A DNA stretch of 64,000 nt, from the NCBI RefSeq assembly GCF_019649055.1, contig NW_026570415.1, positions 62,001-126,000 on the forward strand, read 5' to 3'. The notes under the pieces were generated by a model. It ran no database searches. It worked only from the letters and a program-made list of their open reading frames with translations, and had not been told where the DNA came from. The position numbers were made by a program, and so were the translations under genes. Below are positions 1 through 9,698 of this stretch, piece after piece. Origin of the DNA: Paramacrobiotus metropolitanus (taxonomy: Eukaryota; Tardigrada; Eutardigrada; Parachela; Macrobiotidae). Position 1 is the stretch's first letter; the number at the start of each line of letters is the position of its first letter.

Positions 1-49
1 TTGATTACATATAGTGCGCATCCTGCTCTCATATTTCGCCATTTTGTAG

Positions 50-1129
50 GTGGACCTTCACAGTTTCCATAACCGCCTAAGCCAGTACATTTCCTGGATG
101 CCAGTTCCACCGTCAAACATCCAGACCGCAGCACAGGGTCATGGTGTTGTGCTACCGACTGAATTATTCACGGAACTGTTCTCGTGTCTGGATACTGTAA
201 CGCAGACGAAGATTCGCATTGTCTGCGCAACATGTAACGCTATTCTGGAACAGCCAGTTTTAGCAGCGAACATCGTTCTCGTTAGCACGGCCAGACAGAC
301 TGCTTCCTGGATGCCCGGTTCCCTCCTTACTCTCGTCTTCAAACGCCTTTCAGCATCCACCCAACGCATTATTCTCACGGATCGCGAAAGATGTCTCAAG
401 GAAACCCACATCCTAAAACTGTTGGACATGATTCACTTCGTCGTCCAGCGGAATGCCAGAATCCGATTGCGAACGATTCATTTGTATGGAGTGCAGTTCA
501 GTCTGATGATCGGTAGCCGCTCCGACACGGTCGCATCCGCTGCTGAATCATCCGCTTGTAAGCTGCACCGGCCTCGTGAACCGTCTCGCAGCTACAGCGT
601 TAATCTCGCGGATTTCATCAGCGCCTGTAGCCACCTCCAGTGTCGTAGTATCCAGTTAACGCGGTGCACTATCAAGTTGATGTACACGGTGTCGCTGCCG
701 AAGCGGCGGGATCGGATACTGGATGCCCCGATCCACATTACGCAGCGTCTTCCGGGCGATGGCGACGTCGGCAGCGCGGTCCTGGTAGAGCTGCTGGCGG
801 GACTGCCAGCGATCACGGATGAGCAGTGGCAACGTTTGAACGGGATTTTCACCCAGGAATCTCCAGAAACTGTGGCCGCTGTGTGCCAGGTCAGCCAGAC
901 CGACGGATAAACACGGCGATCCAATCCTTTTATGTTTTCTTAAGAGCACCAACAATCGTTGGTTTTTTGGTAGGTGCTGTGTGCGACGCAATCGGTTGAT
1001 CCGCGTCCTTTTCCGCCCTATCGCGGGAAGAAGTTTTGTGTGGAAGGGATGGAGAATGTGCGGCTGGAAGCACTGTCCTTGTTGGCACTCCACTCCATCT
1101 TCCAGCTGGTTACGCGCGGGATGCGTTAG
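50..1129 (+). CDS. F-box protein of the Tudor/F-box family (5' exon lies outside the window)
   Basis: Two exons are visible: 50-889 (280 codons, opening right after an acceptor ending at 49) and 974-1129 (51 codons plus TAG). The donor gt is at 890 and both junctions are phase 0. An F-box starts near visible residue 35 (LPTELFTELFSCLDTV) and continues as IRIVCATCNAILEQP; the usual Trp of the VCATW motif is Cys here. About 200 family-specific residues follow, including the recurring IRLRTIHLYG block. The last exon carries the family C-terminal motif (DPRP..PYRGKKFCVEG). By analogy with 9699-11466 and 12467-14295, a Tudor-pair exon should lie just left of position 1. Known for the family: F-boxes bind Skp1 in SCF ubiquitin ligases. 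That this copy does so is inference. Confidence 0.8.
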
Positions 1130-1834
1130 AGTTCACGCTGTCGGGTAAATACAAAGGTCAACATGTGGCGTTAGGGAGAAGATAATCGTTTTGACAGCCT
1201 AGCGACAGCTTCGTACTGTGTTGGCATGTACTGGTAAAAGCGTTTTCATCGAATCGATTTGTTAAGCGTGTCCCGTGAATTTTTCTGCATGGTCCTGTAT
1301 CGTCGCGGTATCGGCTATGTCTACAACTTTTTGTGGCTGGCTTGATAATAGTTTGTTTCCATGAATTGTCAAATGCACATTTCATTACGCAAATGTAAGT
1401 ACGACTTTTCATTCTCCCGTGCCGTAATTCTGTGCATTTGCTTTACGCTAGCGCTGCTGTAACGTGATCCTTCAATTTACACCACATTAGATTTTGAGAT
1501 TTCGTAAGTGAAACACTGTTATTTATCAATGGTATTAACACGCGTCGGCTGTCGGTGGAGGAAGTACGAGGTCTCATCCAGCGTTGGTTTAAATGTCAGC
1601 TATATGAGCCTTTTTGGGAAGCGTGCGTGGTGGATTGCGTCGCTGACCAGTTGGTCTGCATTTACAAGTCGTACGATCGGAGCATCAGTTACGACCATAT
1701 CAGCTACAGCCTTTTGGTAACCGTAGATCTCTTGCAAACCTAAGTACTGTAGTATATGTATTAAAATGCGCGTTTGTTGAGCGGTTTTCAGACCATAATC
1801 GGACGGTCCAACCGTAAGCGGAGGCGCGCGGCCA
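1130..1834. other. Intergenic, with one unassigned open frame
   Basis: About 700 bases follow the F-box gene. A plus-strand open frame ends at 1743 and is open back to roughly 1500 (residues such as LSVEEVRGLIQRWFK and FWEACVVDC). It has no clear start, no paralogue in the window and no family I recognise. It could be a stray exon or chance. Nothing else stands out. Confidence 0.3.
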
Positions 1835-2534
1835 AAATGTACGAAGACTATAGCGTGTTGTCGACGGAACTGTGGCGGGAAGTGTTTTCCCAGTTGGACG
1901 CGCTGACGCAGACCCGGCTGCGTGGGCGTGGTCCATGAGGGTGACCAGTCAAGATGTGAACGAGCCATCTACGATGTGGTTTGCAAGGTAAGGATTTCAG
2001 CGGTTGTACTGTATTTGCATCGAGCGCAGTGAACTGCTGCTGTTAAGCTTTCGTCAAGAGCATAAAATTTGCACCGCCCCAACAAGTGTGCCATGAAGCC
2101 CTTCTTCAGTTCCTCGAATCTAATACAATGTCCCAGTGGTATTAAACTCGCGCTCGTGCAGTGTGGTCAATCTTTCTTCGTTATTGTTGCGTGGTCAATC
2201 TTTCTTCGTTATCAAACTGTGGTCAATCTTTCTTCGTTATTGTTGCCGAACTACAGTATGCAATCTTCATCTTGTTGTCATCTTCCAGGAATATTGGATA
2301 ATAGTTGTGCTTTGGCAGATAATGTGTGCTGTCCAGTCGAGAGATCCACGTCCTTCGGCTCATTACCGCGGGAAGAGGTGGTGCCGGGATGGCCTGCGAG
2401 GTTGGCAGTTGGAGAAGTTATCGCGTCTGACGCTGCACTTTCTACAGCAGGTGGCGCTTCCATCGGAACTGGCGCAACCGTCGGGAACTGGCGCTACCGT
2501 CCTTGACGACTGGCGGCAGCGTAACAATTTGTAG
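1835..2534 (+). pseudogene. Relic of a Tudor/F-box family gene (F-box start plus last exon)
   Basis: The frame opening at the ATG at 1837 encodes the beginning of an F-box (LSTELWREVFSQLDALTQTR). It stops a few residues later, exactly where paralogues continue with RAVCATW. The middle of the F-box exon is missing. From about 2320 the sequence resembles the family last exon (SRDPRPSAHYRGKRWCRDG, then LEKLSRLTLHFL), continuing in frame to a stop at 2532-2534. About 350 bases of low-complexity DNA, including a 28-bp triplication, replace the deleted part. I read this as a decayed copy with an internal deletion. A shortened expressed gene is less likely because the F-box is cut. Confidence 0.7.
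2163..2246. repeat. Three tandem copies of a 28-bp unit
   Basis: Units at 2163-2190, 2191-2218 and 2219-2246 all start GTGGTCAATCTTTCTTCGTT. The first and third are identical and the second differs in its last six bases (ATCAAACT against ATTGTTGC). They lie inside the deleted middle of the F-box relic. Confidence 0.9.
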
Positions 2535-2894
2535 TTATCTCGTCGACGGTCGCTAAGCTGGGAGGCTTTTAACCACTTCGCGCAGTTGGTAATAGTTTCT
2601 TCAAGAAAAGCATGTAATGTATGCATGCCTGTGCTTGATAATGTATGCATGCTTGTGCTATCTTGCGTTTGTCTGTACAGTACGTTTTGCGATTCAGTGA
2701 TTTTGATACGGCGACATTTACCAGAATTATTTAATAAATTATGACAAGAAAATTCGTGGTATTATCTATTTGGCTAAATACGAGTAATACGTAAAATATG
2801 CATCGAAGTACCCATGGTACCATAAGCATGATAAACCCCTTGTGATACCGGGGCCACAGCACCGCCGTTCAATGTAAGTATGTAAGCTTACGTT
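2535..2894. other. Intergenic, A/T-rich
   Basis: No gene seen. There is a short repeated stretch (ATGTATGCATGC at about 2614 and 2641) and an AATAAA-like string near 2731. Confidence 0.6.
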
Positions 2895-3680
2895 TCAAAT
2901 TTTTATGAGCTGTTTGTTGTGTAAAGTTTCGTGTATACGTCGAAACCGCAGACGTGGTAGTCTGCGGACGCGGAGTGTTTGAAAAAGCGATAGGGGCATC
3001 GCGCATCCCAACCGTCCAGAGGCGGCATGATACTGCAATTCGCAGGACTTAAACGAAAATTTTTGGGAATAGAGCTTTGGCCAACTAGGCCGAAGCAGCT
3101 CTTCCTTCAGCTGGACATTGCGTCGGATGAACGCGCCGGGAGTCATGGGTCTGTGCAGTGCAGCGTAGTCGACAGCTGGAGATGTCGCGCGTCGTTTGAG
3201 GTCCTCCTTCACCATCGCCTGCATTTGATCCCGTTCCGGGTGCGAATAATGCTTATCGAAGTAGTCCTGGAACAGCGGGCAGACGAGGCGGTCGATGGGG
3301 ACGATTTCGGTGATGGATAGTCCCGTGGCAGCATCCTGCCATTGAACAACCGGCGCTTCGTAGAACGCGCAACACACACCGCGTCCATGACATGATATTT
3401 CCCCCGGGACCCACATCCACGGACCGGAGGGCGTCTCCTGGACCAAGACGACAACGGGAATGCTCGGCAGTTGTACAGCGTAGAGCCAGGTCACAAAACT
3501 TTCGTGCAGAACGCGCGGCAAGAAGCATTTCTCGGTGGAGTACCATTCGGGTCGCTGGTTGGGACACAGCAGATCGACCAAGAGCCCCGTCTCCTGGACG
3601 TCCACCAGACGGCCGAAGCGCAGTCGACCGTCGCGGCCCAGTATGTGTACACTGTTTTTCTGTTGGAAACCGTTGCACAT
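2895..3680 (-). CDS. Tandem Tudor (FMRP-like) protein without a visible F-box
   Basis: Single minus-strand frame. I start at the ATG at 3680 (MCNGFQQKNSVHILG) because every paralogue begins about ten residues before the motif NSVxVLG; an in-frame ATG at 3713 is possible. Tudor 1 is about residues 9-55 (HILGRDGRLRFGRLVDV, then LLVDLLCPNQRPEW). Tudor 2 is about 72-130 (VVVLVQETPSGPWMWVPGEI, then EIVPIDRL). A third block (TPGAFIRRNVQL, later ELQYH) matches the part of FMRP between Tudor 2 and the KH region. Paralogues splice after this point into an F-box exon. Here the frame continues about 30 residues past ELQYH to a stop and no F-box exon follows on this strand. It could be a free-standing Tudor gene or a copy that has lost its F-box half. 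Confidence 0.65.
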   Translation of the reverse strand: MCNGFQQKNSVHILGRDGRLRFGRLVDVQETGLLVDLLCPNQRPEWYSTEKCFLPRVLHESFVTWLYAVQLPSIPVVVLVQETPSGPWMWVPGEISCHGRGVCCAFYEAPVVQWQDAATGLSITEIVPIDRLVCPLFQDYFDKHYSHPERDQMQAMVKEDLKRRATSPAVDYAALHRPMTPGAFIRRNVQLKEELLRPSWPKLYSQKFSFKSCELQYHAASGRLGCAMPLSLFQTLRVRRLPRLRFRRIHETLHNKQLIKI

Positions 3681-4283
3681 GGCTGGCTTCGATGGGAGAT
3701 TATTATTAAACAAGCAGCACTCTGAGCGAAAGAAAAAATAATTCGAAACACGAAAATTAATGTCGCTAGATCATAATATCGATTATTAGTCTTCTCCTAA
3801 ATAGAGCATTTAGATTGTACCCATGACGAAGGAAGTACGTAATTCAATGTAATGCGAATTCTATCGCCACAGTAGTGGCTCAACAACAACTACCAATCAG
3901 CGATGCTTAAACAGACACCCTAACCTGGAGGAAGGCATTTCGCAGAAACAGGCTGCACTATACGTATTCGTAAAAGCATCGTAATAAGTAGTGGCAAAAC
4001 TTACAACTCAATTCGGTGCTGAAGCTCGAGCACGGCCGACTCACGTCATCGTACAACTGCTGTGCGTCTCCTGAACTATGCCAGTAACCAATGAGCAAAG
4101 TCTTTGTGGTCTGCCGCCCCTTTATTTCAGCTGTGCCATAGTTACGTTTTAGCCGCTTTTCATCTCATACTGGTGTCACTGTTAGTGATGTCTTGACATT
4201 TGACTTAAATCTTTGACTTTGCGCCGCCCAGTTAAAAATATCCATGCCGTCGTTTACAGGACTGTTTATCTCGTTGAAACGAC
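3681..4283. other. Intergenic
   Basis: No coding feature supported. It lies upstream of the minus-strand Tudor gene, so its promoter is probably here, but I see no recognisable core promoter. Confidence 0.5.
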
Positions 4284-4370
4284 CTAACTGTTAAAGGAAT
4301 GCTCAAGCACGTACGCCTGTAGAAAGTGCAAAGTAACGCGCGACAACTTCACCACCTGCCAAACACCGTA
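4284..4370 (-). pseudogene. Orphan relic of the family's last exon
   Basis: The minus-strand frame ending at 4284 contains VWQVVKLSRVTLHFLQAYVL. This matches the C-terminal exon of the Tudor/F-box family (compare LEKLSRLTLHFLQQVAL at about 2420). The DPRP/YRGKK part and all upstream exons are absent. It shows that at least one more copy once stood here. Confidence 0.55.
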
Positions 4371-4809
4371 TTTGTAGCACAGAGTGGAGAATTGTGACCC
4401 GGCATTCGCATTTCTTTCACGGTACAGCGACTGCATTTTTGTTTTGTAGGAAAGCGGAAGTGCCCTAGTTAAACCTGCTCTACTGCCTCTGTAAATAGCA
4501 TCTTGCTGCATTGATTATTCAGCAATTAATTCTTGGTACGTAATAAATTTAAGGTAGATAACATGGTCGCTTTGTGAAAAGGATTGTTGTTGCCATGCAA
4601 ATAAATCCGCGATGATTGACGATTACTTGTACATTTGATCAACCGATCGAGTAGAAAAAAACACCGAACATGAATAGAATAAAAACAGAATTCATATATA
4701 GTAAAAGGGTTTATCCACGGGCACACTACCGATCTGAAAATAGCCAGTTGTACAAAGAGACACATGTCCATTAGCGATAACGAGAAGAAGAATCGCGCAG
4801 GCTTCCATC
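4371..4809. other. Intergenic, A/T-rich
   Basis: No gene seen. This is the 3' flank of the minus-strand gene ending at 4810. Confidence 0.5.
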
Positions 4810-6656
4810 TTATCGGATGAACTTAGCTGCATTCCTCAGCACTTCGACCAAAAAATACCGGGTGAGGCGCGACAGCTTCTCCATCCGCAGTTCTTCCAGC
4901 CCGTCCACGCACCACTTTTTGCCGTGGTAATGCGCCGACGGACGCGGATTAACCGACTGCACTCCACACAGTGTCTGCAGAACAGAATCTCGGCGAACGT
5001 TTCCCCCGAAGTCGCAAAAGAAGCGTTAGCACGGCATGGTTGCCCCTTTTACCTTGCAGAAGAGTTGGCGCAGCAGTTTCTTTCCCTTAAAATCCCCGCC
5101 AAGATTCAAATGCTTAACCAGCTCCTGTAGTTTCTCCACACGCGCCTCGGGTAGCCGCTCCTCCAGCGCATTCCACATTTCGCAAGCGAAATCAGTATCC
5201 AGCCGTAAACTGACACTGCGGATACTGATATGGATCTGTGCGCCAATCGCATCATCAATCAATCCGATGTAAAATGAAGAGAGCAAACTGACGACGCCCT
5301 TCGTTATGAGGACCCCATCGCACGGAAGGCTGCGGCATACGTCAAAGAAATCCTGCAGCCAACCACAACCGAATCCCGCATTTGATGGAGACGGGTGCAG
5401 ATCACACTCGACAGCGTGAGATGCATCGCGACTACTGGTGATCGCTGAGTCAACTACAGCGCGGTGCAGATGGATAGTCCGCAGTCGGATTCCGGTTTGA
5501 CGAGCAGCCCAATATTGGATCAAGTCGCTCACCGGCCACGCGTAATTCGAGAACTCCCACAGTTCTTTGTCGTGGCTTATCGTAAGACGGTGCGTACTGG
5601 GGCGCAACGACTGGTAAACGCTGGTCAGGTTAAGAAAATGTCGAGCATCGCTGTGGATAGCAATTGTGGAACTCAGTGCTGGCGCATCCATGATGTGGTT
5701 CCACGTTGCGCACACGGCCCGCAGCTTCTTCTGATGCACGGTGTCCAAATGGGAGAAGACCTCCTGCCACAATTCCACCGGTAGCGCCCCCTGCGCGACG
5801 CCGTTGAGGTTCGTGGACATCTCCGGCTTGTCGGTATGGAAATGCTGCACCATTCTAAGCAAGGCCTCGTGGTTGCCTTCATACAAAATGTTGATGGTTT
5901 TCTGAAAGTTCCGAACAAAATATAATTGTTGTTAGTATGTCCAACTGAAGAAGACAGTTGCCTCGGTTGAACGACCACTTCTTTGCTACCGACTTAACGT
6001 CTTTAGGCAGTTGAACTGTTAAATCAACGCACCCGATAAATGTATTTCAGTTCGCCGTCCACGAGATCCACCACAAATAACCCTCTGTGCCGAATCCCGC
6101 TGTCATTCACTCGTTTAAGGAGAGCTTTCGATTCCTCAGCGGAGAACGAGCGGAAACGCTCACCGAGCTGCACCTTATGCATAGTAAAGGCGCCTGCTTC
6201 AACACGGCCGTATGAGCGCAGTTCCGTCCGCAATTTAAAACGCTTTGCCTGCTTACGCCAGTTTGATGTATCCAAACGAGGACAAACGCGGTCAACGGAG
6301 ACGAACTCGGTGCAGAGCACTCCCGTGTCCGGAGTCTGCCAATGAACAACGGCCCCGGCGAATGTTTCCCGCGGTATCAGGCTCATTTCGCCATTCTGCC
6401 AAATCCACGGACCCGATGCTGTCTCCGGCACCAGAACCTCCACCGGAACGACGGGCTGCTGTTGAGCACGGAAATCGTAGAAATCGTTGCTGTTCAGTTC
6501 GCGCTTAAAGAAGACGCTGCCGAACGGCGCGTATTCACGTCGCCGATGGGGACAGAGCAGATCGACGAAAAGGCCATCCTCTGCCACATCCACGACGAGC
6601 CCGTAACGCATCCGCTCATCGTGGCCCAGAACGTTAACGGCGTTATCGCGGTCCAT
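4810..6656 (-). CDS. Tudor-Tudor-F-box protein (complete, three exons)
   Basis: Exons on the minus strand: 6656-6033 (208 codons), 5901-5053 (283) and 4974-4810 (54 plus TAA). All junctions are phase 0 and introns are 131 and 78 nt; predicted length 545 aa. Exon 1 has Tudor 1 (VNVLGHDERMRYGLVVDV), Tudor 2 (VEVLVPETASGPWIW, ending EFVSVDRV) and a block AFTMHKVQLGERF..FVVDLVDGELKYIY that lines up with FMRP just after its Tudor pair. Exon 2 has a well-preserved F-box near its residues 39-75 (LPVELWQEVFSHLDTV, LRAVCATWN). Exon 3 has NPRPSAHYHGKKWCVDG. No in-frame defect was found. Inference: an SCF adaptor whose Tudor pair recognises a methylated or RNA-associated partner. I did not see a signal peptide or membrane segment. 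Confidence 0.82.
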
Positions 6657-7454
6657 TTAGTCGGGTAGGAATGGAAAAGAAGGTTTAGCTGTTGAAGAGA
6701 AGCGCAACCGGTTACAGAGAACTTACACTGATATGCACAAGTTAATGAAATTATTGGGATCCAATTCGAATTCAGATTACTGCAACACAATCAGCCACAC
6801 GAATCAATAGGTGCCTGTTACCACCATGTGCCAGGTAAAGAGCAGCAGCGCAGATCCAGCGGCAAACGGAGACCGTACAACAGAAACAGGTTGAGCCAAA
6901 AAGGAAGCCGATTTTCCAGACCAGATCTACTGGTACCGTAAAAGTCTTAACTCTTCGTACGACTGCGAGTGTTAGCGCATGCAAATTGTACGCGGCTCTA
7001 CTGCACTGATTACAAAGTATGTGTATTAAGTACGCGTACTTTGTATGAATAGGTTTTTACACGTCAACCAAGTGCGTCGTCCACTGTGGCAGCATTCAGT
7101 TTTTTCGATCGTTGTTCCCTTGATAGTTTAAAGCTTTTACTTGGTTCAAGACAGGAGTTTTCTGAACGGTAAAAGCCACATTGTCTTTCCCATAAAATGA
7201 AGAGCGGTTTGCTTTCCTCATTAACCGTTGCAAGAACTATACTGAAGGAGAGTAGGCAGCTGGCTGTTAGTCAGTGCAAAGACTGGGTACCGTAATTACT
7301 TCGGGAAATAACTTGTTATATCAAACGTCGCCTTGAAAACTGTATTCAGGTCATTCATTCGTTGTATCCGGGTCCCTGTGAACCAGGCATTGCATACCGA
7401 CATTCCGACTTTATCATCTTAGCACCGGTTTTCCAGGACTGCCAACGCGATGCC
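6657..7454. promoter_or_regulatory. Shared upstream region between divergent family copies
   Basis: This non-coding stretch separates the minus-strand gene (start 6656) from a plus-strand relic (7455). Blocks in it recur before the intact gene at 9699: TTCGTACGACTGCGAGT at about 6953 and again near 9146, and ACCGTTGCAAGAAC (7223) against ACTCGTTGCAAGAAC (9467). The final 60 bases are also alike (CACCGGTTTTCCAGGACTGCCAACGCGATGCC against CACCGGTTTTTCGGAACTGCCAAAGCGATGCC in pieces). It is therefore an old duplicated promoter/5' leader. No TATA box or initiator is evident. Confidence 0.5.
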
Positions 7455-7925
7455 ACATTGAAACTGCGTGGACGTGCTGGGAGACGACGCCAGACCCAGC
7501 TACGGCCTACGGACACGTATTGGACGAGGCGTAGAACGGGCTGTTCATCGGTTCTCTGTGTACCCGACATCGACGCGAACTGGTAAAGTTCGAGCGGGTC
7601 TTCTTCAGCGATCGCAGTCGCTGTCTGGACGCGCACAAGCTGGACGGGGCCTTTCGCCGCTTCGGCACGCTCCCGCCGGTGGACGTCCTGACGCGGCAGA
7701 GCCCCGCCGAACCGTGGACGTGGTTGCCTGGGGAGATTCCAAGACCGTCCCACAGCATGCATGATTCGGGGTACAAATGAGGTGGTGGTCTCCTGGGACA
7801 TGTCATGGAAAATGCGGATGTCGTTCCACTGTCCGGAATCCGCTGGAGACAGCCGGCTGACTTCTGGCTATCCGGCGCGACAGCCGAAGATTACGGGAAA
7901 CTGCAAAGTGCACGTTTGGCACACA
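7455..7925 (+). pseudogene. Frameshifted relic of a Tudor-pair exon
   Basis: The nucleotide sequence closely follows exon 1 of the copies at 9699 and 12467 (for example GTGGACGTGCTGGGAGACGA at about 7467, and CCGTGGACGTGGTTGCCTGG around 7711). The frame is broken several times, so Tudor 1 and Tudor 2 are read in different frames with stops between. No F-box exon follows on this strand. This is a dead copy. Confidence 0.75.
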
Positions 7926-7959
7926 TGCACGTTTGGCAAGCCCTGCTTTAAACGGGCGC

Positions 7960-8473
7960 TGCGGATACTGATCTTCCTCTGACAAATCAATCCGGCATAA
8001 AATGAGCCTATGAAATAGACAACGCCATTTGTTATACGGATCACAACGCACGGAAAACGGAGACATACGCCATGATAGTCCTGCAGCTAACCGTAACCTA
8101 ATGCCGCATCGTGCGTGCACGCGAAAGGAGCAGGATGCAAGGCGCAATGAACTGCGTCAAGTTCGGATCTGCAGATAATCGCCGATCAAACTAGGACGCG
8201 GTGCAGATGGATGGTGCGCAGTCGGATCGCGGGTTGACGAGCAGCCAGATGCTGGAACACGTCGCTTACTGACAACGCGACATTCGTGAACCACCAAAAA
8301 GCGATATCAAAGAAGATGGTCAAGCGGTGTGTACTGGGGCGGAAGGAGTTGTATACGCTGGTCAGGTTAAGAAACTGCCGAATATCCTTGGGGATAGCCA
8401 TCCAAGAACGCATTGCTGGTGTCTCCATGATGTGATTACGCATTCGTGCACGCTTAGGAAGCGGCTTTGCCAC
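7960..8473 (-). pseudogene. Relic of an F-box exon, inverted
   Basis: The minus-strand frame 8473-8186 contains FLNLTSVYNSFRPSTHRLTI and IRLRTIHLHR. These are near-copies of the intact minus-strand gene at 4810-6656 (FLNLTSVYQSLRPSTHRLTI, IRLRTIHLHR). The F-box itself is damaged and the part toward 7960 keeps only nucleotide similarity. It sits head-to-head with the gene at 9699, as 4810-6656 does with the relic at 7455, so the divergent pair seems to have been duplicated as a block. Confidence 0.7.
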
Positions 8474-9698
8474 TTTTTTCCAATTTTTGTGGCCTTTTCA
8501 TTTATCAGTTTCTAAGGGAAAAGTCTCAATGAAGACATAGTGTTATTAATATAATTATTACAAAAGTCTTTGTCAAAAAAATTATACGAGAACAACTTAA
8601 TAACAGCAACAAGAATAAAGGATGCTGGGGCAGTGCAAGAATACGATTTGCGTCCTTTATTCTCTGTTAATTTATGCCAAACTAAATTATACAAAGAAAA
8701 ATGTTCAGTCAGATACAGTACGTATCAACAGGGATACAGGGAGGTGTCAACGTGATGAATTCTAATCTTGAAATCCCCAAAAAAAACAGTGATCTCAAAC
8801 TGTCGTTCCGAAAAGAGAGAGCACTGAGCATCGTGAGACTGCGATAGAATATGCGTGGACTGTGTAACGCAAGTGGGCAGGCCTTTCACCTTAGACAGGT
8901 TGCCATCCTTGATTCTTGAAGGCCTACCGTATTTGTTGCAGAGGTTTAGAGTGTTCGTGGCCCGCATTTTCATCTCCCTGCACAGTACAGCGATCGGCCT
9001 CTTCCTTCGTGTTTTTGTATGGACTCACAAGAGTTACCATATTTTGTTATCTGTTTCTTATTAACAAAACCTAAGAACTGAGCAAAAAATGAAGCTGACG
9101 AAAGCTTCCAGACCAAAGCTACAGTACTCGTACGAGCACTTACCTTTCGTACGACTGCGAGTATGAAAACATGTACGCAGCTCTACTGGGCATTAACTGT
9201 GAGTTAGTTAAGTAATATTATGCTGTGAGCTATGCATAAAGTATGCATTTGTATTAAAGATACACCGTACGTACTAGAACTTCCTTCCAGCCGGTATAGG
9301 CATGGTTTAAACGGCAATCAATTGTTGTCGTCAAATGGCCGCATTTGATTTTTCTTTTATCACGGTTGCCTTGGCAGCCTAAGCTTCGTAAAATACTGAA
9401 ACTTTCAGCAAGGTGAAAAAGCCACATGTTTTTTCTACTTAGGACGAAAGGCACTCTTTCGTCATTACTCGTTGCAAGAACCTTACTTGAAGTAGAATAA
9501 GAAGCTGTCTTTTAGGCAGCGCAAGAAACGCAACTTGGCGATTACCTATTATCTCCAGAACTGACTCGTTTCGAACGCCGCCCTGGAGATATATTCAACT
9601 CTTTCTCTCGTTGTTTCAGGGTCTTTGTGAACAAGGCCTTACGTGCTGACTTTCCGCCTTCATTATTTTAACACCGGTTTTTCGGAACTGCCAAAGCG
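8474..9698. other. Intergenic, including a duplicated upstream block (about 9100-9698)
   Basis: The first 600 bases hold nothing I can name. From about 9100 the sequence is a diverged copy of 6890-7454, the upstream region of the relic at 7455, and is probably the promoter and 5' leader of the gene at 9699. There is a possible leader-intron acceptor near 9619 (TTGTTTCAG). Confidence 0.5.
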
